Assembly: GCA_963704995.1 (NCBI GenBank)
Contig: CAVPIM010000017.1
Location: 930,001 to 994,000, forward strand
DNA from: RYN-230 sp963704995
GTDB taxonomy: Bacteria; Actinomycetota; Actinomycetes; Streptosporangiales; Streptosporangiaceae
Direction of reading: 5' to 3'
Length of the DNA: 64,000 bases
In this document: in pieces, positions 33,979-42,622 of the stretch
Layout of the letters: every line of letters starts with the position of its first letter
How positions within the stretch are numbered: position 1 is the first letter of the stretch
The notes under the pieces: generated by a model
Database searches by the model: none
Told to the model about the DNA's origin: nothing
The model's input: only the letters and a program-made list of their open reading frames with translations
Position numbers and translations under genes: made by a program

Positions 33979-34958
33979 CGGACAAGACCCTGACCACCGG
34001 CGAAACCGCACAGCGCTCCGGGCAGGTCCTCACCGAGGTGCAGCGGGCCGTCGTGGGGCATCAGCGAGCCCTGGAGCTGGTGCTGATCGGGATCCTGGCC
34101 GGCGGCCACATCCTGCTGGAAGACCTCCCCGGGCTGGGCAAGACGCTGATCGCCCGGTCGTTCGCGCAGGTGCTCGGCCTGGACTTCGCGCGCATCCAGT
34201 TCACCCCGGACATGCTGCCGTCGGACGTGATCGGCGCGCCCATGTACGACCAGCGGACGGCGGAGATGCAGTTCCGGCCGGGGCCGGTGTTCACCCAGCT
34301 GCTGCTCGCGGACGAAATCAACCGGACCCCGCCGAAGACCCAGGCCGCCCTGCTGGAGGCCATGGGCGAGGGCCAGGTGAGCATGGACGGGCAGACCCGC
34401 CCGCTGCCGCAGCCCTTCGTCGTGCTGGCCACCGACAACCCGATCGAGTACGAGGGCACCTACGAGCTGCCCGAGGCCCAGCTCGACCGTTTCGTGATGC
34501 GGCTGCGGCTGGGCTACCTGGACAGCGCGGACGAGGCGGCGATGCTGCAGCGGCGGCTGGACCGCCGGGCCGAGAACACGGTGCTCAAGCAGATCACCGA
34601 CGCACCCGAAGTGCTCGCGATGCGGGCCGCGCTGGAGGACGTGGAGGTGTCGGCCGACCTGATCGACTATGTCGTCGCCCTGGTCCGGGCGACCCGGGAG
34701 CACCGGCAGATCCAGGTCGGGGCCAGCCCGCGGGGCGGGCTTTCCATCATCCAGCTGGCCCGCGGCCAGGCCCTGCTGCGGCTGCGGGACTACGTGATCC
34801 CGGACGACATCAAGAGCGTGGCGGTACCGGCGCTGGCGCACCGGATCACGCTGCGGCCGGAGCTGTGGGTCCGCCAGGTCAAGCCGGACGACGTGGTCGC
34901 CGGGCTGCTGGCCAGCGTGCCGACGCCGCGGACCGACCCGTCCGCGTCCCGTGCCTGA
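33975..34958 (+). CDS. MoxR-family AAA+ ATPase
   Basis: 327 residues from GTG 33975 (GTGA overlap). AAA_3 motifs are intact: Walker A LEDLPGLGKTLIARSFA, QFTPDMLPSDVIGAPMYD, Walker B LLLADEINRTPPKTQAALLEAMGEGQV, sensor 1 VLATDNPIEYEGTYELPEAQLDRF, and a C-terminal lid with GASPRGGLSIIQLARGQALL. MoxR ATPases act as chaperones for partner complexes, commonly with a DUF58 protein, which is encoded next with an 8-bp overlap. Confidence 0.95.
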   Translation: MTDKTLTTGETAQRSGQVLTEVQRAVVGHQRALELVLIGILAGGHILLEDLPGLGKTLIARSFAQVLGLDFARIQFTPDMLPSDVIGAPMYDQRTAEMQFRPGPVFTQLLLADEINRTPPKTQAALLEAMGEGQVSMDGQTRPLPQPFVVLATDNPIEYEGTYELPEAQLDRFVMRLRLGYLDSADEAAMLQRRLDRRAENTVLKQITDAPEVLAMRAALEDVEVSADLIDYVVALVRATREHRQIQVGASPRGGLSIIQLARGQALLRLRDYVIPDDIKSVAVPALAHRITLRPELWVRQVKPDDVVAGLLASVPTPRTDPSASRA

Positions 34959-36279
34959 CCGCCCGCCCGGGCCAGCCCAGCCCGGGCCAGCCCAGCCCGC
35001 GCCTGCCGACCAGGGGTCCACGGTCACGGTCCCGGTGCGGTGGAACCTGTCCCGGCACGCGCGCCGCCTGCTCACGCTCGCCGTGGCCGGCCTGGGCCTC
35101 GCGCTGGTGACCGGGCGGCCCGAGTTCGCCGGCGCGGCCGCCCCGGCGCTGCTGCTGCTGTCCCCCTGGCGGCCGGGCCACCCGCCGCACACCCCGGTGA
35201 CAGCCAGGCTGACGGCGGGCCGGATCATCGAGGGTGAGCAGGCCGCGGTCACCGCGTCGGTCAGCGTCGCCGCGGAATACACCGCGGCGATGCTGCTGCA
35301 CCCGGCGCACGAGATCGTGCCGCTGCGGTCCGCTGCCGGGCAGCGGGCCGGGTACGCCGCCGGGCACCAGGTCACGCTGCCGTTCCTGGTCAGCCGCTGG
35401 GGCAGGCGGCGGGTGGGCACCGTGGAGATCGTGCTGCGGGACCAGTGGCGGCTGGCCGAGGGCCGGGCCCAGGTCGGCCTGCCGTCGCTGGAGTGCTACC
35501 CGCGCCCGGCCACCCAGCGCACCCGGGTCGTGCTGAGCCGCCTGCCGCAGCGGCTCGGCGAGCATTCCGCGCGGGCACCCGGTGAGGGGTCGGAGTTCGC
35601 GGGCGTGCGCGAGTACGTGCCGGGCGACCGGCAGCGCAGCATCAACTGGCCGGCCACCACCCGGCGCGGCCGCCTGCAGGTGAACACGTTCCAGGCCGAA
35701 CGCTCGCAGGACGTGGTGATCCTGGTCGACACGGCCTGGGACGGCGACGATGACGAGCACCACGTGGTGGACATCGCGCTGCGCGGCGCGGCCGCCGCGG
35801 CCCGGGCTTACCTGGACGCGAGGGACCGGGTGGGGTTCATCACCTACCGTTACCGGGCCCGCTGGCTGGCGCCGGGGCACGGGCAGCGGCACTACTACCG
35901 GATCGCCGAGGCCATGCTCGCCCAGGACCGGGAGTGGACCCAGGACCCCGGGTTCTCCCGGCTGCCCCGCCAGGCGCTGCCGCCCGGCGCGCTCATCCTG
36001 GTCTTCACCCCGCTGATGGATCCCCGCCTGGTGGAGACCCTGCGTGACCTGCGCCAGCGCGGCTTCCCGGTGCTGGTCATCGACGTCCTCAACGGGGAGC
36101 CCAGCGCGGGCCGGGGCCGTGCCGCGCGGCTGGCCCAGCGGATCTGGCGGATGGAGCAGCAGGCGATCCGGTTCTCCCTGCGCGAGCTGGACATCCCGGT
36201 GGCGCACTGGGACGGGGAGCAGAGCCTGGACCTCTCGCTGGCGCCGTTCACCCGCCGGGTCATGGTGACGCGCCGGTGA
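34951..36279 (+). CDS. DUF58 domain-containing protein
   Basis: 442 residues. Two N-terminal membrane helices (about 38-75) precede a beta-rich region and the DUF58 core: RAPGEGSEFAGVREYVPGDRQRSINWPATTRRGRLQVNTFQAERSQDVVILVDTAWDG, which begins a vWA-like domain. The MIDAS-like DTAWD is partly conserved. DUF58 proteins partner MoxR ATPases. The gene overlaps its neighbours on both sides and is part of the seven-gene unit led by the sensor kinase. Confidence 0.92.
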   Translation: MPDRPPGPAQPGPAQPAPADQGSTVTVPVRWNLSRHARRLLTLAVAGLGLALVTGRPEFAGAAAPALLLLSPWRPGHPPHTPVTARLTAGRIIEGEQAAVTASVSVAAEYTAAMLLHPAHEIVPLRSAAGQRAGYAAGHQVTLPFLVSRWGRRRVGTVEIVLRDQWRLAEGRAQVGLPSLECYPRPATQRTRVVLSRLPQRLGEHSARAPGEGSEFAGVREYVPGDRQRSINWPATTRRGRLQVNTFQAERSQDVVILVDTAWDGDDDEHHVVDIALRGAAAAARAYLDARDRVGFITYRYRARWLAPGHGQRHYYRIAEAMLAQDREWTQDPGFSRLPRQALPPGALILVFTPLMDPRLVETLRDLRQRGFPVLVIDVLNGEPSAGRGRAARLAQRIWRMEQQAIRFSLRELDIPVAHWDGEQSLDLSLAPFTRRVMVTRR

Positions 36280-37013
36280 GCGGCGGGCGGGCTCGATGGA
36301 CGGCGGCCGGGGCGCGGCCGCACGGCTGGCGCGCGGCCGGCTGGCGCGCGGCCGGCGGGTGGCGCCTGGCGGCCGGGGGATGGCCGGGGGGCGGGCGCCC
36401 GTCCTGGGCGGCGGGGCTGCCGGCCGGCCTGGGGGCCTGGTGGCGGCGCAGCGCCGTCCGCCTGGCCACGGCCTCGGGCCTGCTCGGCGCGGCCTGCGTG
36501 GCGTGGGCGGCGGTGCCGGCCGGCCCGGCGGGCCGGGCCGGACCCGCCCTGACCGTGCTCACTGCCTGCTGCGTGGCCGGCGGCCTGGGGCAGCTGGCCA
36601 CGGCGGCTGTGGCGCCGCCCGGGCCCGGTGCCTATCCCGGGCCGCTGAGCCGGCTGGGCTGGTGGGGGCTGGACTGGCTGCGCCGGTTCCCCTGGGCCGA
36701 GGGAGTGCTGCTCGGCGCGCTGGCCCTGGAAGCCCTCCACCCGGCCCGGCCGTGGCACACCGCGGCGCTCGGCGTGGCCCTGATCGCGTACCTGCTGGCC
36801 ACGCACCTGGCTGAATCGGCCGGCGCTCCCGGCGAAGCCGCGGCGGTGCTGCGCATCCAGGCGCCGGTGCTGGCGGCGGGGCTCGGCCTGCTGGTCCTGG
36901 CGGCGGCATCGGCGCTGCTTCCCCCGGCTGGGACCGGGCTGGCCGGCGGCTCGCTCCGGGCCGCCGCCGCCGTCGCCGCCGTCCTGGTGACCGCCCTCTG
37001 CCTCCCCGTCTGA
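36276..37013 (+). CDS. Multi-pass membrane protein ending the MoxR/DUF58 unit
   Basis: 245 residues from GTG 36276 (GTGA overlap). After an Arg/Trp/Gly-rich start it has about five hydrophobic helices between residues 60 and 245 and no soluble domain. I do not recognise the family. In many related clusters a TgpA transglutaminase occupies this position; here no transglutaminase core (Cys-His-Asp) can be seen. A 12-bp inverted repeat follows the stop. Confidence 0.78.
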   Translation: MSGGRARWTAAGARPHGWRAAGWRAAGGWRLAAGGWPGGGRPSWAAGLPAGLGAWWRRSAVRLATASGLLGAACVAWAAVPAGPAGRAGPALTVLTACCVAGGLGQLATAAVAPPGPGAYPGPLSRLGWWGLDWLRRFPWAEGVLLGALALEALHPARPWHTAALGVALIAYLLATHLAESAGAPGEAAAVLRIQAPVLAAGLGLLVLAAASALLPPAGTGLAGGSLRAAAAVAAVLVTALCLPV

Positions 37014-37030
37014 CCCCACCCCCCGCCGGC

Positions 37031-37086
37031 CCATGATCGTGGCGCTGTTTGCCCCGCTGGCGGCGTAACAAGCACCACGATCATGG
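37031..37086. terminator. 12-bp inverted repeat between convergent genes
   Basis: ccatgatcgtgg (37031-37042) and ccacgatcatgg (37075-37086) are perfect complements over a 32-nt spacer. They lie between the end of the MoxR unit and the end of the gamma-glutamyltransferase gene. Without a T-run a bidirectional terminator is plausible; a protein site is the alternative. Confidence 0.5.
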
Positions 37087-37112
37087 CGTCCCCCTGCGCG
37101 GGGGCGGCGGGT

Positions 37113-38996
37113 TCAGCGGCCGGCGGCGTAGCCCTGCATGCCGCGGGGGTTCGCCGCCGCGTAGAGCATCCCCTGGTCCCGGGCCACGGCGCTGACCCGG
37201 CCCAGCGACCACGGCGGCCGGACCGTGACCCGGTGACCGCGGCGGCGCAGCTCATCCAGCACCGCGGCCCCGGCCCGCTCCTCCACGTCCACCGCCAGCG
37301 GCGACGATTCACGCGGGAAGAACGACGACGGGAAGTGCCGGCTGTGGAAGGCGGGCGCGTCGATCGCCTCCTGCAGGTTCATCCCGAACAGCACGTGCCG
37401 CAGGAAGAAGGCCAGCGTCCACTGGTCCTGCTGATCCCCGCCGGGCGTCCCGAAGGCCAGGTACGGCTCCCCGCCGCGCAGCGCCAGGCTCGGGGTCAGC
37501 GTGGTCCGCGGCCGCTTGCCCGGGGCGAGGCTGTTGGGCAGGCCCGGGGTGAGGGTGAACATCTGGGCCCGGGTGCCCAGGCAGAAACCGAGGCCGGGGA
37601 TGACCGGCGAGCTCTGCAGCCAGCCCCCGCTCGGCGTGGCCGACACCATGTTCCCGAACCGGTCGGCGACGTCGAGGTGGCAGGTGTCCCCCCGGGTGGG
37701 CCTCGGGGTGGCGCGGGTGCCCTGGCCGGTGACCTCCCAGGCCGGGCGGGCCGCGGCCCCGGACTCTTCCGCGGTCGGCTCCGCCGAGGTCATCCCGTCC
37801 GGGACGCGCACCGCCCCGGTGACGTACCCGGGCAGCCGCGGCCCGGCGCCGCCGGGAGTACCCGGCCGCAGGTCCGGGGAGGCTGAGGGACCGACCAGGG
37901 ACCTGCGCTTCGTTGCGTAGGAAGAGGACAGCAGCTCCGCGACCGGGACGTCGGCGAACCGCGGATCGCCGTACCAGGCTTCGCGGTCGGCGAACGCCAG
38001 TTTCGCGCTCTCGACCACGGTGTGGACGAAGCCCGCGCCGGCCGGGTCCATGCCCGCCACGCCGAGCCCGTCGAGCAGGGCCAGCTGCTGCAGGAAGACC
38101 GGGCCCTGGCCCCACGGGCCCGTCTTGCACACGGTCAGGCCCGCGAAGTCCAGGGTCACCGGGGCTTCGGTGCTGGCCCGCCAGCCCGCGAGGTCGGCCG
38201 GGCCGAGCAGGGCCCGGTGCCGCTCCCCGGTCACGTCCATAACCTCGGCGCCGGCCAGGTAGGAGCCGATCGTCTCGGCCACGAACCCCTCGTAGAACGC
38301 GCGCCGCGCCGCCTCGATCTGCACGTCGCGGTCATCGCCGGCCGCCTCGGCCTCGCCGAGGATCCGCTGGTAGGTCGCGGCCAGGTCCGGGTTGGCGAAG
38401 CGGGACCCGGCGGCGGGCACTCCCCCGCCCAGGTAGACCTCCGCCGAGCTGGCCCAGTGCTCGCGGAAGACCGGCTCCGCGGCGGCGATGCCCGCGCTGA
38501 CCCCGGCCGTCACCGGGTAGCCGTCCCGCGCGTACCCGATCGCGTACCGCATGACGTCGCGCAGCCGCATCCGGCCGTGCCGCTGGAGCAGCAGCATCCA
38601 GGTGCCGAAGGCGGCGGGCACGCACGCGGGGAGCAGGCCGTTGCCCGGGACCAGGTCGAGGTCCAGGGTGCCGAACACGTCCAGCGTGGCGCCCGCCGGC
38701 GCGGGCCCCTGGCCGTCCAGCACGAAGACGCCCGTGCTGTCCGCGCCGCCGGTCCCGGCGTCGTAGCCGATGACCGGGGCCTCGCCGCCCAGCCCGTTCA
38801 TGTGCGGCTCGACCACCTGCAGCACCAGGCCTGCCGCGACGGCCGCGTCGAACGCGGTGCCGCCCGCCTCCAGCACCGCCATCCCGGACGCGGTGGCCAG
38901 CCAGTGGGTGGAGGCCACCATCCCGAACGTCCCCGCGAGCTGCGGCCGGGTGGTGAACGAGGAACCCTGCGGCAGCATCAGCACTCCTGACGGCAT
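37113..38996 (-). CDS. Gamma-glutamyltransferase family protein
   Basis: 627 residues from ATG 38996; an upstream in-frame ATG at 39107 is less likely. FGMVASTHWLATASGMAVLEAGGTAFDAAVAAGLVLQVVEPHMNGLGGEAPV opens the large subunit. The autoprocessing site, where the nucleophilic Thr becomes the N-terminus of the small subunit, is GDTCHLDVADRFGNMVSATPSGGWLQSSPVIP. Later GGEPYLAFGTPGGDQQDQW matches the family glycine loop. Members transfer or hydrolyse gamma-glutamyl groups or act on acyl amides. No clear signal peptide is present, so a cytosolic form is likely. Confidence 0.9.
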   Translation of the reverse strand: MPSGVLMLPQGSSFTTRPQLAGTFGMVASTHWLATASGMAVLEAGGTAFDAAVAAGLVLQVVEPHMNGLGGEAPVIGYDAGTGGADSTGVFVLDGQGPAPAGATLDVFGTLDLDLVPGNGLLPACVPAAFGTWMLLLQRHGRMRLRDVMRYAIGYARDGYPVTAGVSAGIAAAEPVFREHWASSAEVYLGGGVPAAGSRFANPDLAATYQRILGEAEAAGDDRDVQIEAARRAFYEGFVAETIGSYLAGAEVMDVTGERHRALLGPADLAGWRASTEAPVTLDFAGLTVCKTGPWGQGPVFLQQLALLDGLGVAGMDPAGAGFVHTVVESAKLAFADREAWYGDPRFADVPVAELLSSSYATKRRSLVGPSASPDLRPGTPGGAGPRLPGYVTGAVRVPDGMTSAEPTAEESGAAARPAWEVTGQGTRATPRPTRGDTCHLDVADRFGNMVSATPSGGWLQSSPVIPGLGFCLGTRAQMFTLTPGLPNSLAPGKRPRTTLTPSLALRGGEPYLAFGTPGGDQQDQWTLAFFLRHVLFGMNLQEAIDAPAFHSRHFPSSFFPRESSPLAVDVEERAGAAVLDELRRRGHRVTVRPPWSLGRVSAVARDQGMLYAAANPRGMQGYAAGR

Positions 38997-39085
38997 GGCC
39001 CGGCCTGGCCGGGAGGGACGGCATGACCCGGCCCGGGCCGGGGCGGGCGGGATCCAGCTGCCATAATCGCCTGGCTCCCCCGGGG

Positions 39086-39160
39086 CAGGCAACCACGGGC
39101 CAGGCAACCACGGGCCAGGCCACCACGGGCCAGGCCACCACGGGCCGGTCAGTTACGGGC
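39086..39160. repeat. 15-bp tandem repeat upstream of gamma-glutamyltransferase
   Basis: Four near-identical copies of caggcaaccacgggc and one diverged copy sit in the divergent gap between the gamma-glutamyltransferase and DUF4232 genes. They may lie over one promoter. The rest of the 286-bp gap shows nothing clear. Confidence 0.8.
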
Positions 39161-39282
39161 CGCGCGGACGCCGGCGGGCAGCCGCCGCAATCTCGCGCAA
39201 CCGGCACGCGGCACACTGCGTCGTAAGAGTCAGGACACCCCAGGGGTCCGGCTCACGGCCCCGCCAGGACAAGGAACCGCCC

Positions 39283-39960
39283 ATGACTTCATCCGCCCGC
39301 GCCGCCCGGCGAATCAGCGCCGCAGCCGCCCTGCTGTGCACCGGCGCCCTCGCGGCGGCCTGCGGATCGACGAGCAGCCACAGCTCCGCCGGCAGCCCGG
39401 CGTCCCCGGCCGCTTCACCGGCGGCCGCGACGCCGTCGAGCGCGCCGGCCACCAGCGCGGCCCCGGCCTCCACCGCGCCGCCCAGCACGCCCTCGGCCCC
39501 CGCGTGCTCACCGGCTGACCTGTCCGCGGTGGTCAACACCAGCCCGGGCGGTGCGGCCGCCGGCAGTACCTACTACCCGCTGAACTTCACCAACACGTCG
39601 AAGAGCCCGTGCTACCTGTACGGCTATCCGGGTGTCTCGTTCGTGACCGGCCCGTCGGGCAGCCAGATCGGCGAGCCCGCCTCGCGTAACCCGGCGGTCG
39701 CGCCGAGCACGGTCATCCTGCCGCCCGGCGGGACCGCGCACGTGACGATCCAGGTCGTTAACGCGCTGAACTACAGCAAGTCTGACTGCCAGCCGGTCAC
39801 CGCGCACTGGCTCAAGGTGTTCCCGCCCGGCCAGTTCTCCGCGCTGTACGTCAAGTTCTCCGCGCTGACCTGCTCGGTGAAGCTGCCCGCCAAGCTCGGC
39901 AGCCCGCTGTCCGTGGACGTGGTGAAGGGCGGCCAGGGCCAGCCCGGCCAGGGTCTGTGA
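39283..39960 (+). CDS. DUF4232 lipoprotein
   Basis: 225 residues. A basic start and hydrophobic stretch end in the lipobox LAAAC (Cys27), so the protein is a lipoprotein anchored outside the membrane. A Ser/Ala/Pro linker leads to a DUF4232 domain (about 75-215): ACSPADLSAVVNTSPGGAAAGSTYYPLNFTNTSKSPCYLYGYPGVSFVTG and GGTAHVTIQVVNALNYSKSDCQPVTAHWLKVFPPGQ. Four cysteines could form two disulfides. Function is unknown; the fold is immunoglobulin-like. Confidence 0.88.
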   Translation: MTSSARAARRISAAAALLCTGALAAACGSTSSHSSAGSPASPAASPAAATPSSAPATSAAPASTAPPSTPSAPACSPADLSAVVNTSPGGAAAGSTYYPLNFTNTSKSPCYLYGYPGVSFVTGPSGSQIGEPASRNPAVAPSTVILPPGGTAHVTIQVVNALNYSKSDCQPVTAHWLKVFPPGQFSALYVKFSALTCSVKLPAKLGSPLSVDVVKGGQGQPGQGL

Positions 39961-40011
39961 ACCACCCGCCCCGCCGCCCGGCGGCCGGCCCGGGCCGGTA
40001 GCGTTCGGGTC

Positions 40012-41544
40012 ATGGATGAGCTTCCGGCACGGGTCCGGGCTGTCTGTGATCTCGACGTCGCCGAGGCGCGCGAGTACAGCGGACGCCACGAGTACGACGG
40101 CAAGATCCAGGACCTCTCGCCCGGCGGGGTGCGGGACGGCCTGGCCCGGCTGGCGGCGGCCGCGGCCTCGGGCGGCCGGCTCGACGACCCGCACGACGAG
40201 TCCCACCTGGCCGCGTTCGAGCGGCGGGCCCAGGTCGCCTACGGCGAGGTGGAGCTGCACCGCAGCAACCCGCTGGCTCATCTGGCCGAGATGGACCTGG
40301 CCTGCTACGACCGCGAGTACGCGCCGCTGGAGGAGCGTGAGCGGGCCAAGCTGGCGCACCTGGCCCTCTGGCCCCAGGCGGTGGACGCGGCCCTGGCCTC
40401 GCTGGACCAGGTGAGCTCCCCGGTGGCGAGCGCGCTGATCTCCGGCATCCGCGGCCTGGCCGCGGGCATCCCGCCGACCGCCCCGGCGGACCTGGCGGCG
40501 AGGGCCGTCGCCGCGCACGCCCGCCTGGTCAGGCACGTCGAGATGGCCGCCAGGGAAGGGGACCCCGACGCCGCGCTGGGCGCGGCCGGGCTGCGCAGCC
40601 TGATGAGCACCTCCGAGGACATCGACGTCGACCTGGGCCTGCTCGCCGCGCGGGCCGACGCCGAGCGGGACCGGCTGCTCAACCGGCTGGCGGAGGACTG
40701 CGCCCGGATCGACGCCAGCCTGCTGCCGCTGGAGCTGTGCCGGGACCTGGTCCATGATCACCCGGGACCGGACGGGGTGATCGACGCGGCCCAGCGCGGC
40801 ACCGAGCAGGCGATCGCGTTCACCCGGGACCGGAACCTGGTGCCGTACCACGACGGGGTCTGCCTGGTCGGGCCAGCACCGGAATCGCGGCGCTGGGCCA
40901 TGGCGATGATCTCCACCGCCGCGCCCGGCGAGCCGGAGGCCCCGTCGTGGTTTTATGTCACGCCGCCCGAGCCCAGCTGGCCGGAGCAAGAGCAAGAGGA
41001 ATGGCTGGAGGTGTTCAGCGCCACCACGCTGCCCGGCATCGTCGTGCACGAGGTCGCACCGGGGCACTTCTCGCACGGCCGGGCGCTGCGCCGGGCGGCC
41101 GGGCCGGTGCGCCGGACCCTGCACTCGGCCGCGTTCATTGAAGGCTGGGCGCACTACGCCGAGGAACTGTGTGTCGAGGAGGGATTCCGCGGCGACGACC
41201 CCCGGTTCGCGGTGGGCGTGTGGCTGGAAGCCCTGGTCCGGGTGACCCGGCTGGCCTGCGCGATCGGCGTGCACACCGCGGGCATGAGCGTTGCGGAAGG
41301 CGCCCGCCGGTTCGAGGCGGACACGCACCTGGCCGGGCCCGCCGCCCTGTCAGAGGCCCGGCGGGCCACGTTCGACCCGACGTACGGCCGCTACACCTGG
41401 GGCAAGCTCGAGATCATGGACCTGCGGGAGCAGGCCCGCAAGCAGTGGGGCAACGGCTTCACGCTGCTGCGCTTTCACACCGCGCTGATGGAGCTGGGCT
41501 CCCCGCCGCTCGGCCTGCTCGGCACGGTCCTGCAGCGCGGCTGA
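40012..41544 (+). CDS. DUF885-family metallopeptidase-like protein
   Basis: 510 residues from ATG 40012. The C-terminal half has the zinc site HEVAPGHFSHGRALRRAAG (HExxxGH variant), with EGWAHYAEELCVEEG giving the third ligand region, as in DUF885 peptidases related to the M32/M2 thermolysin-like folds. No signal peptide or membrane helix is seen, so the protein is cytosolic. Activity on peptides is inferred from the family. It follows the DUF4232 gene by 51 bp and may share its transcript. Confidence 0.85.
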   Translation: MDELPARVRAVCDLDVAEAREYSGRHEYDGKIQDLSPGGVRDGLARLAAAAASGGRLDDPHDESHLAAFERRAQVAYGEVELHRSNPLAHLAEMDLACYDREYAPLEERERAKLAHLALWPQAVDAALASLDQVSSPVASALISGIRGLAAGIPPTAPADLAARAVAAHARLVRHVEMAAREGDPDAALGAAGLRSLMSTSEDIDVDLGLLAARADAERDRLLNRLAEDCARIDASLLPLELCRDLVHDHPGPDGVIDAAQRGTEQAIAFTRDRNLVPYHDGVCLVGPAPESRRWAMAMISTAAPGEPEAPSWFYVTPPEPSWPEQEQEEWLEVFSATTLPGIVVHEVAPGHFSHGRALRRAAGPVRRTLHSAAFIEGWAHYAEELCVEEGFRGDDPRFAVGVWLEALVRVTRLACAIGVHTAGMSVAEGARRFEADTHLAGPAALSEARRATFDPTYGRYTWGKLEIMDLREQARKQWGNGFTLLRFHTALMELGSPPLGLLGTVLQRG

Positions 41545-41614
41545 CGGCCCGGCGCCCCGCCCGGCTGGTGATCGCGGGCGGGGGGTTGATCCGGGAGCGC
41601 GGCTGCGCAATTAT

Positions 41615-41627
41615 TTGACTATGTCAA
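41615..41627. promoter_or_regulatory. Palindrome overlapping the start codon of the MarR-GNAT gene
   Basis: ttgac and gtcaa flank tat, and the ATG start begins inside the spacer at 41621. The patch caattattt just upstream is A+T-rich and could be a -10 element for a leaderless transcript. A dimeric MarR protein bound here would block its own gene. Confidence 0.55.
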
Positions 41628-42583
41628 TGACTTCCTTGCCTCCGTCAGATACCTCGGATGCCAGGACGGTGCGCGACGCGCGGGTCCGGGCGGTGCGTGA
41701 GTTCAACCGCGGCTACACGAACATGATCGGCCTGCTCCGCGGCGGCTACCTCGACTCGCCTTACTCGCTCACTGAGGCCCGCGTGCTGTTCGAGCTGGCC
41801 CACGGCGGCGAGACCGAGGTGAGCGCGCTGCGCCACTCGGCCGACATCGACGCCGGCTACCTGAGCCGGATCCTGGCCCGGTTCGAGGCGGACGGGCTGG
41901 TCACCCGGCGGCGCTCGGACACCGACGCCCGCCGCCGGGTCATCACGCTGACCAGCGCGGGCCAGCACGCGTTCCGCGGCCTGGACCAGCGGTCAGCGGA
42001 GCAGATCAGCGGGCTGCTTGACCGGCTGACCGAGGCCGATCAGCAGCGGCTGACCGCGGCCATGGCCACCATCGGTGAGGTCACCCGGTCCCGCGACCGG
42101 CCGGCGGCGTTCGTGCTGCGCGCCCCGCGGCCGGGCGACCTCGGCTGGGTGGTGCAGCGCAACGCCGCGATCTACGCCGAGGAGTACGGCTGGGACGCCA
42201 GCTACGAGGCGCTGGTCGCCCGCATCGTGGCGGACTACGCGGGACGCGCCGACCCCCGGGAAGCGGGCTGGATCGCCGAGGTGGACGGCGCACCGGTGGG
42301 CTGCGTGTTCTGCATGCGCAAAGACGACGCCGCGGCCCAGCTCCGGCTGCTGCTGGTGGAGCCGGCCGCCCGGGGGCTGGGGATCGGCGACCGCCTGGTG
42401 GCTGAGTGCCTCACCTTCGCCCGCCGGGCGGGTTACCCGCAGATCGTGCTCTGGACCAACGACATCCTCACCGCGGCGCGGCGTATCTACCAGCGGTTCG
42501 GTTTCGAGCTGGTGGACTCCGAACCGCACCACAGCTTCGGCCACGACCTGACCGGGCAGACCTGGCGGCTGAGCCTGCGCTGA
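41621..42583 (+). CDS. Fusion of MarR-family regulator and GNAT acetyltransferase
   Basis: 320 residues. Residues about 15-150 are a MarR winged helix (YSLTEARVLFELAHGGETEVSALRHSADIDAGYLSRILARFEADGLVTRRRSDTDARRRVITLTSAG). Residues about 165-320 are a GNAT domain with LRLLLVEPAARGLGIGDRLVAECLTFARRAG binding acetyl-CoA. This two-domain plan is known in bacteria; the enzyme half may modify a ligand that the regulator senses. The start at 41621 lies inside a palindrome, which suggests self-repression. TTG at 41615 is an alternative start. Confidence 0.92.
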   Translation: MSMTSLPPSDTSDARTVRDARVRAVREFNRGYTNMIGLLRGGYLDSPYSLTEARVLFELAHGGETEVSALRHSADIDAGYLSRILARFEADGLVTRRRSDTDARRRVITLTSAGQHAFRGLDQRSAEQISGLLDRLTEADQQRLTAAMATIGEVTRSRDRPAAFVLRAPRPGDLGWVVQRNAAIYAEEYGWDASYEALVARIVADYAGRADPREAGWIAEVDGAPVGCVFCMRKDDAAAQLRLLLVEPAARGLGIGDRLVAECLTFARRAGYPQIVLWTNDILTAARRIYQRFGFELVDSEPHHSFGHDLTGQTWRLSLR

Positions 42584-42622
42584 CGCCGGCGGCGCGCGGC
42601 GCGCGGGGGCAGGGCCGGGCGG

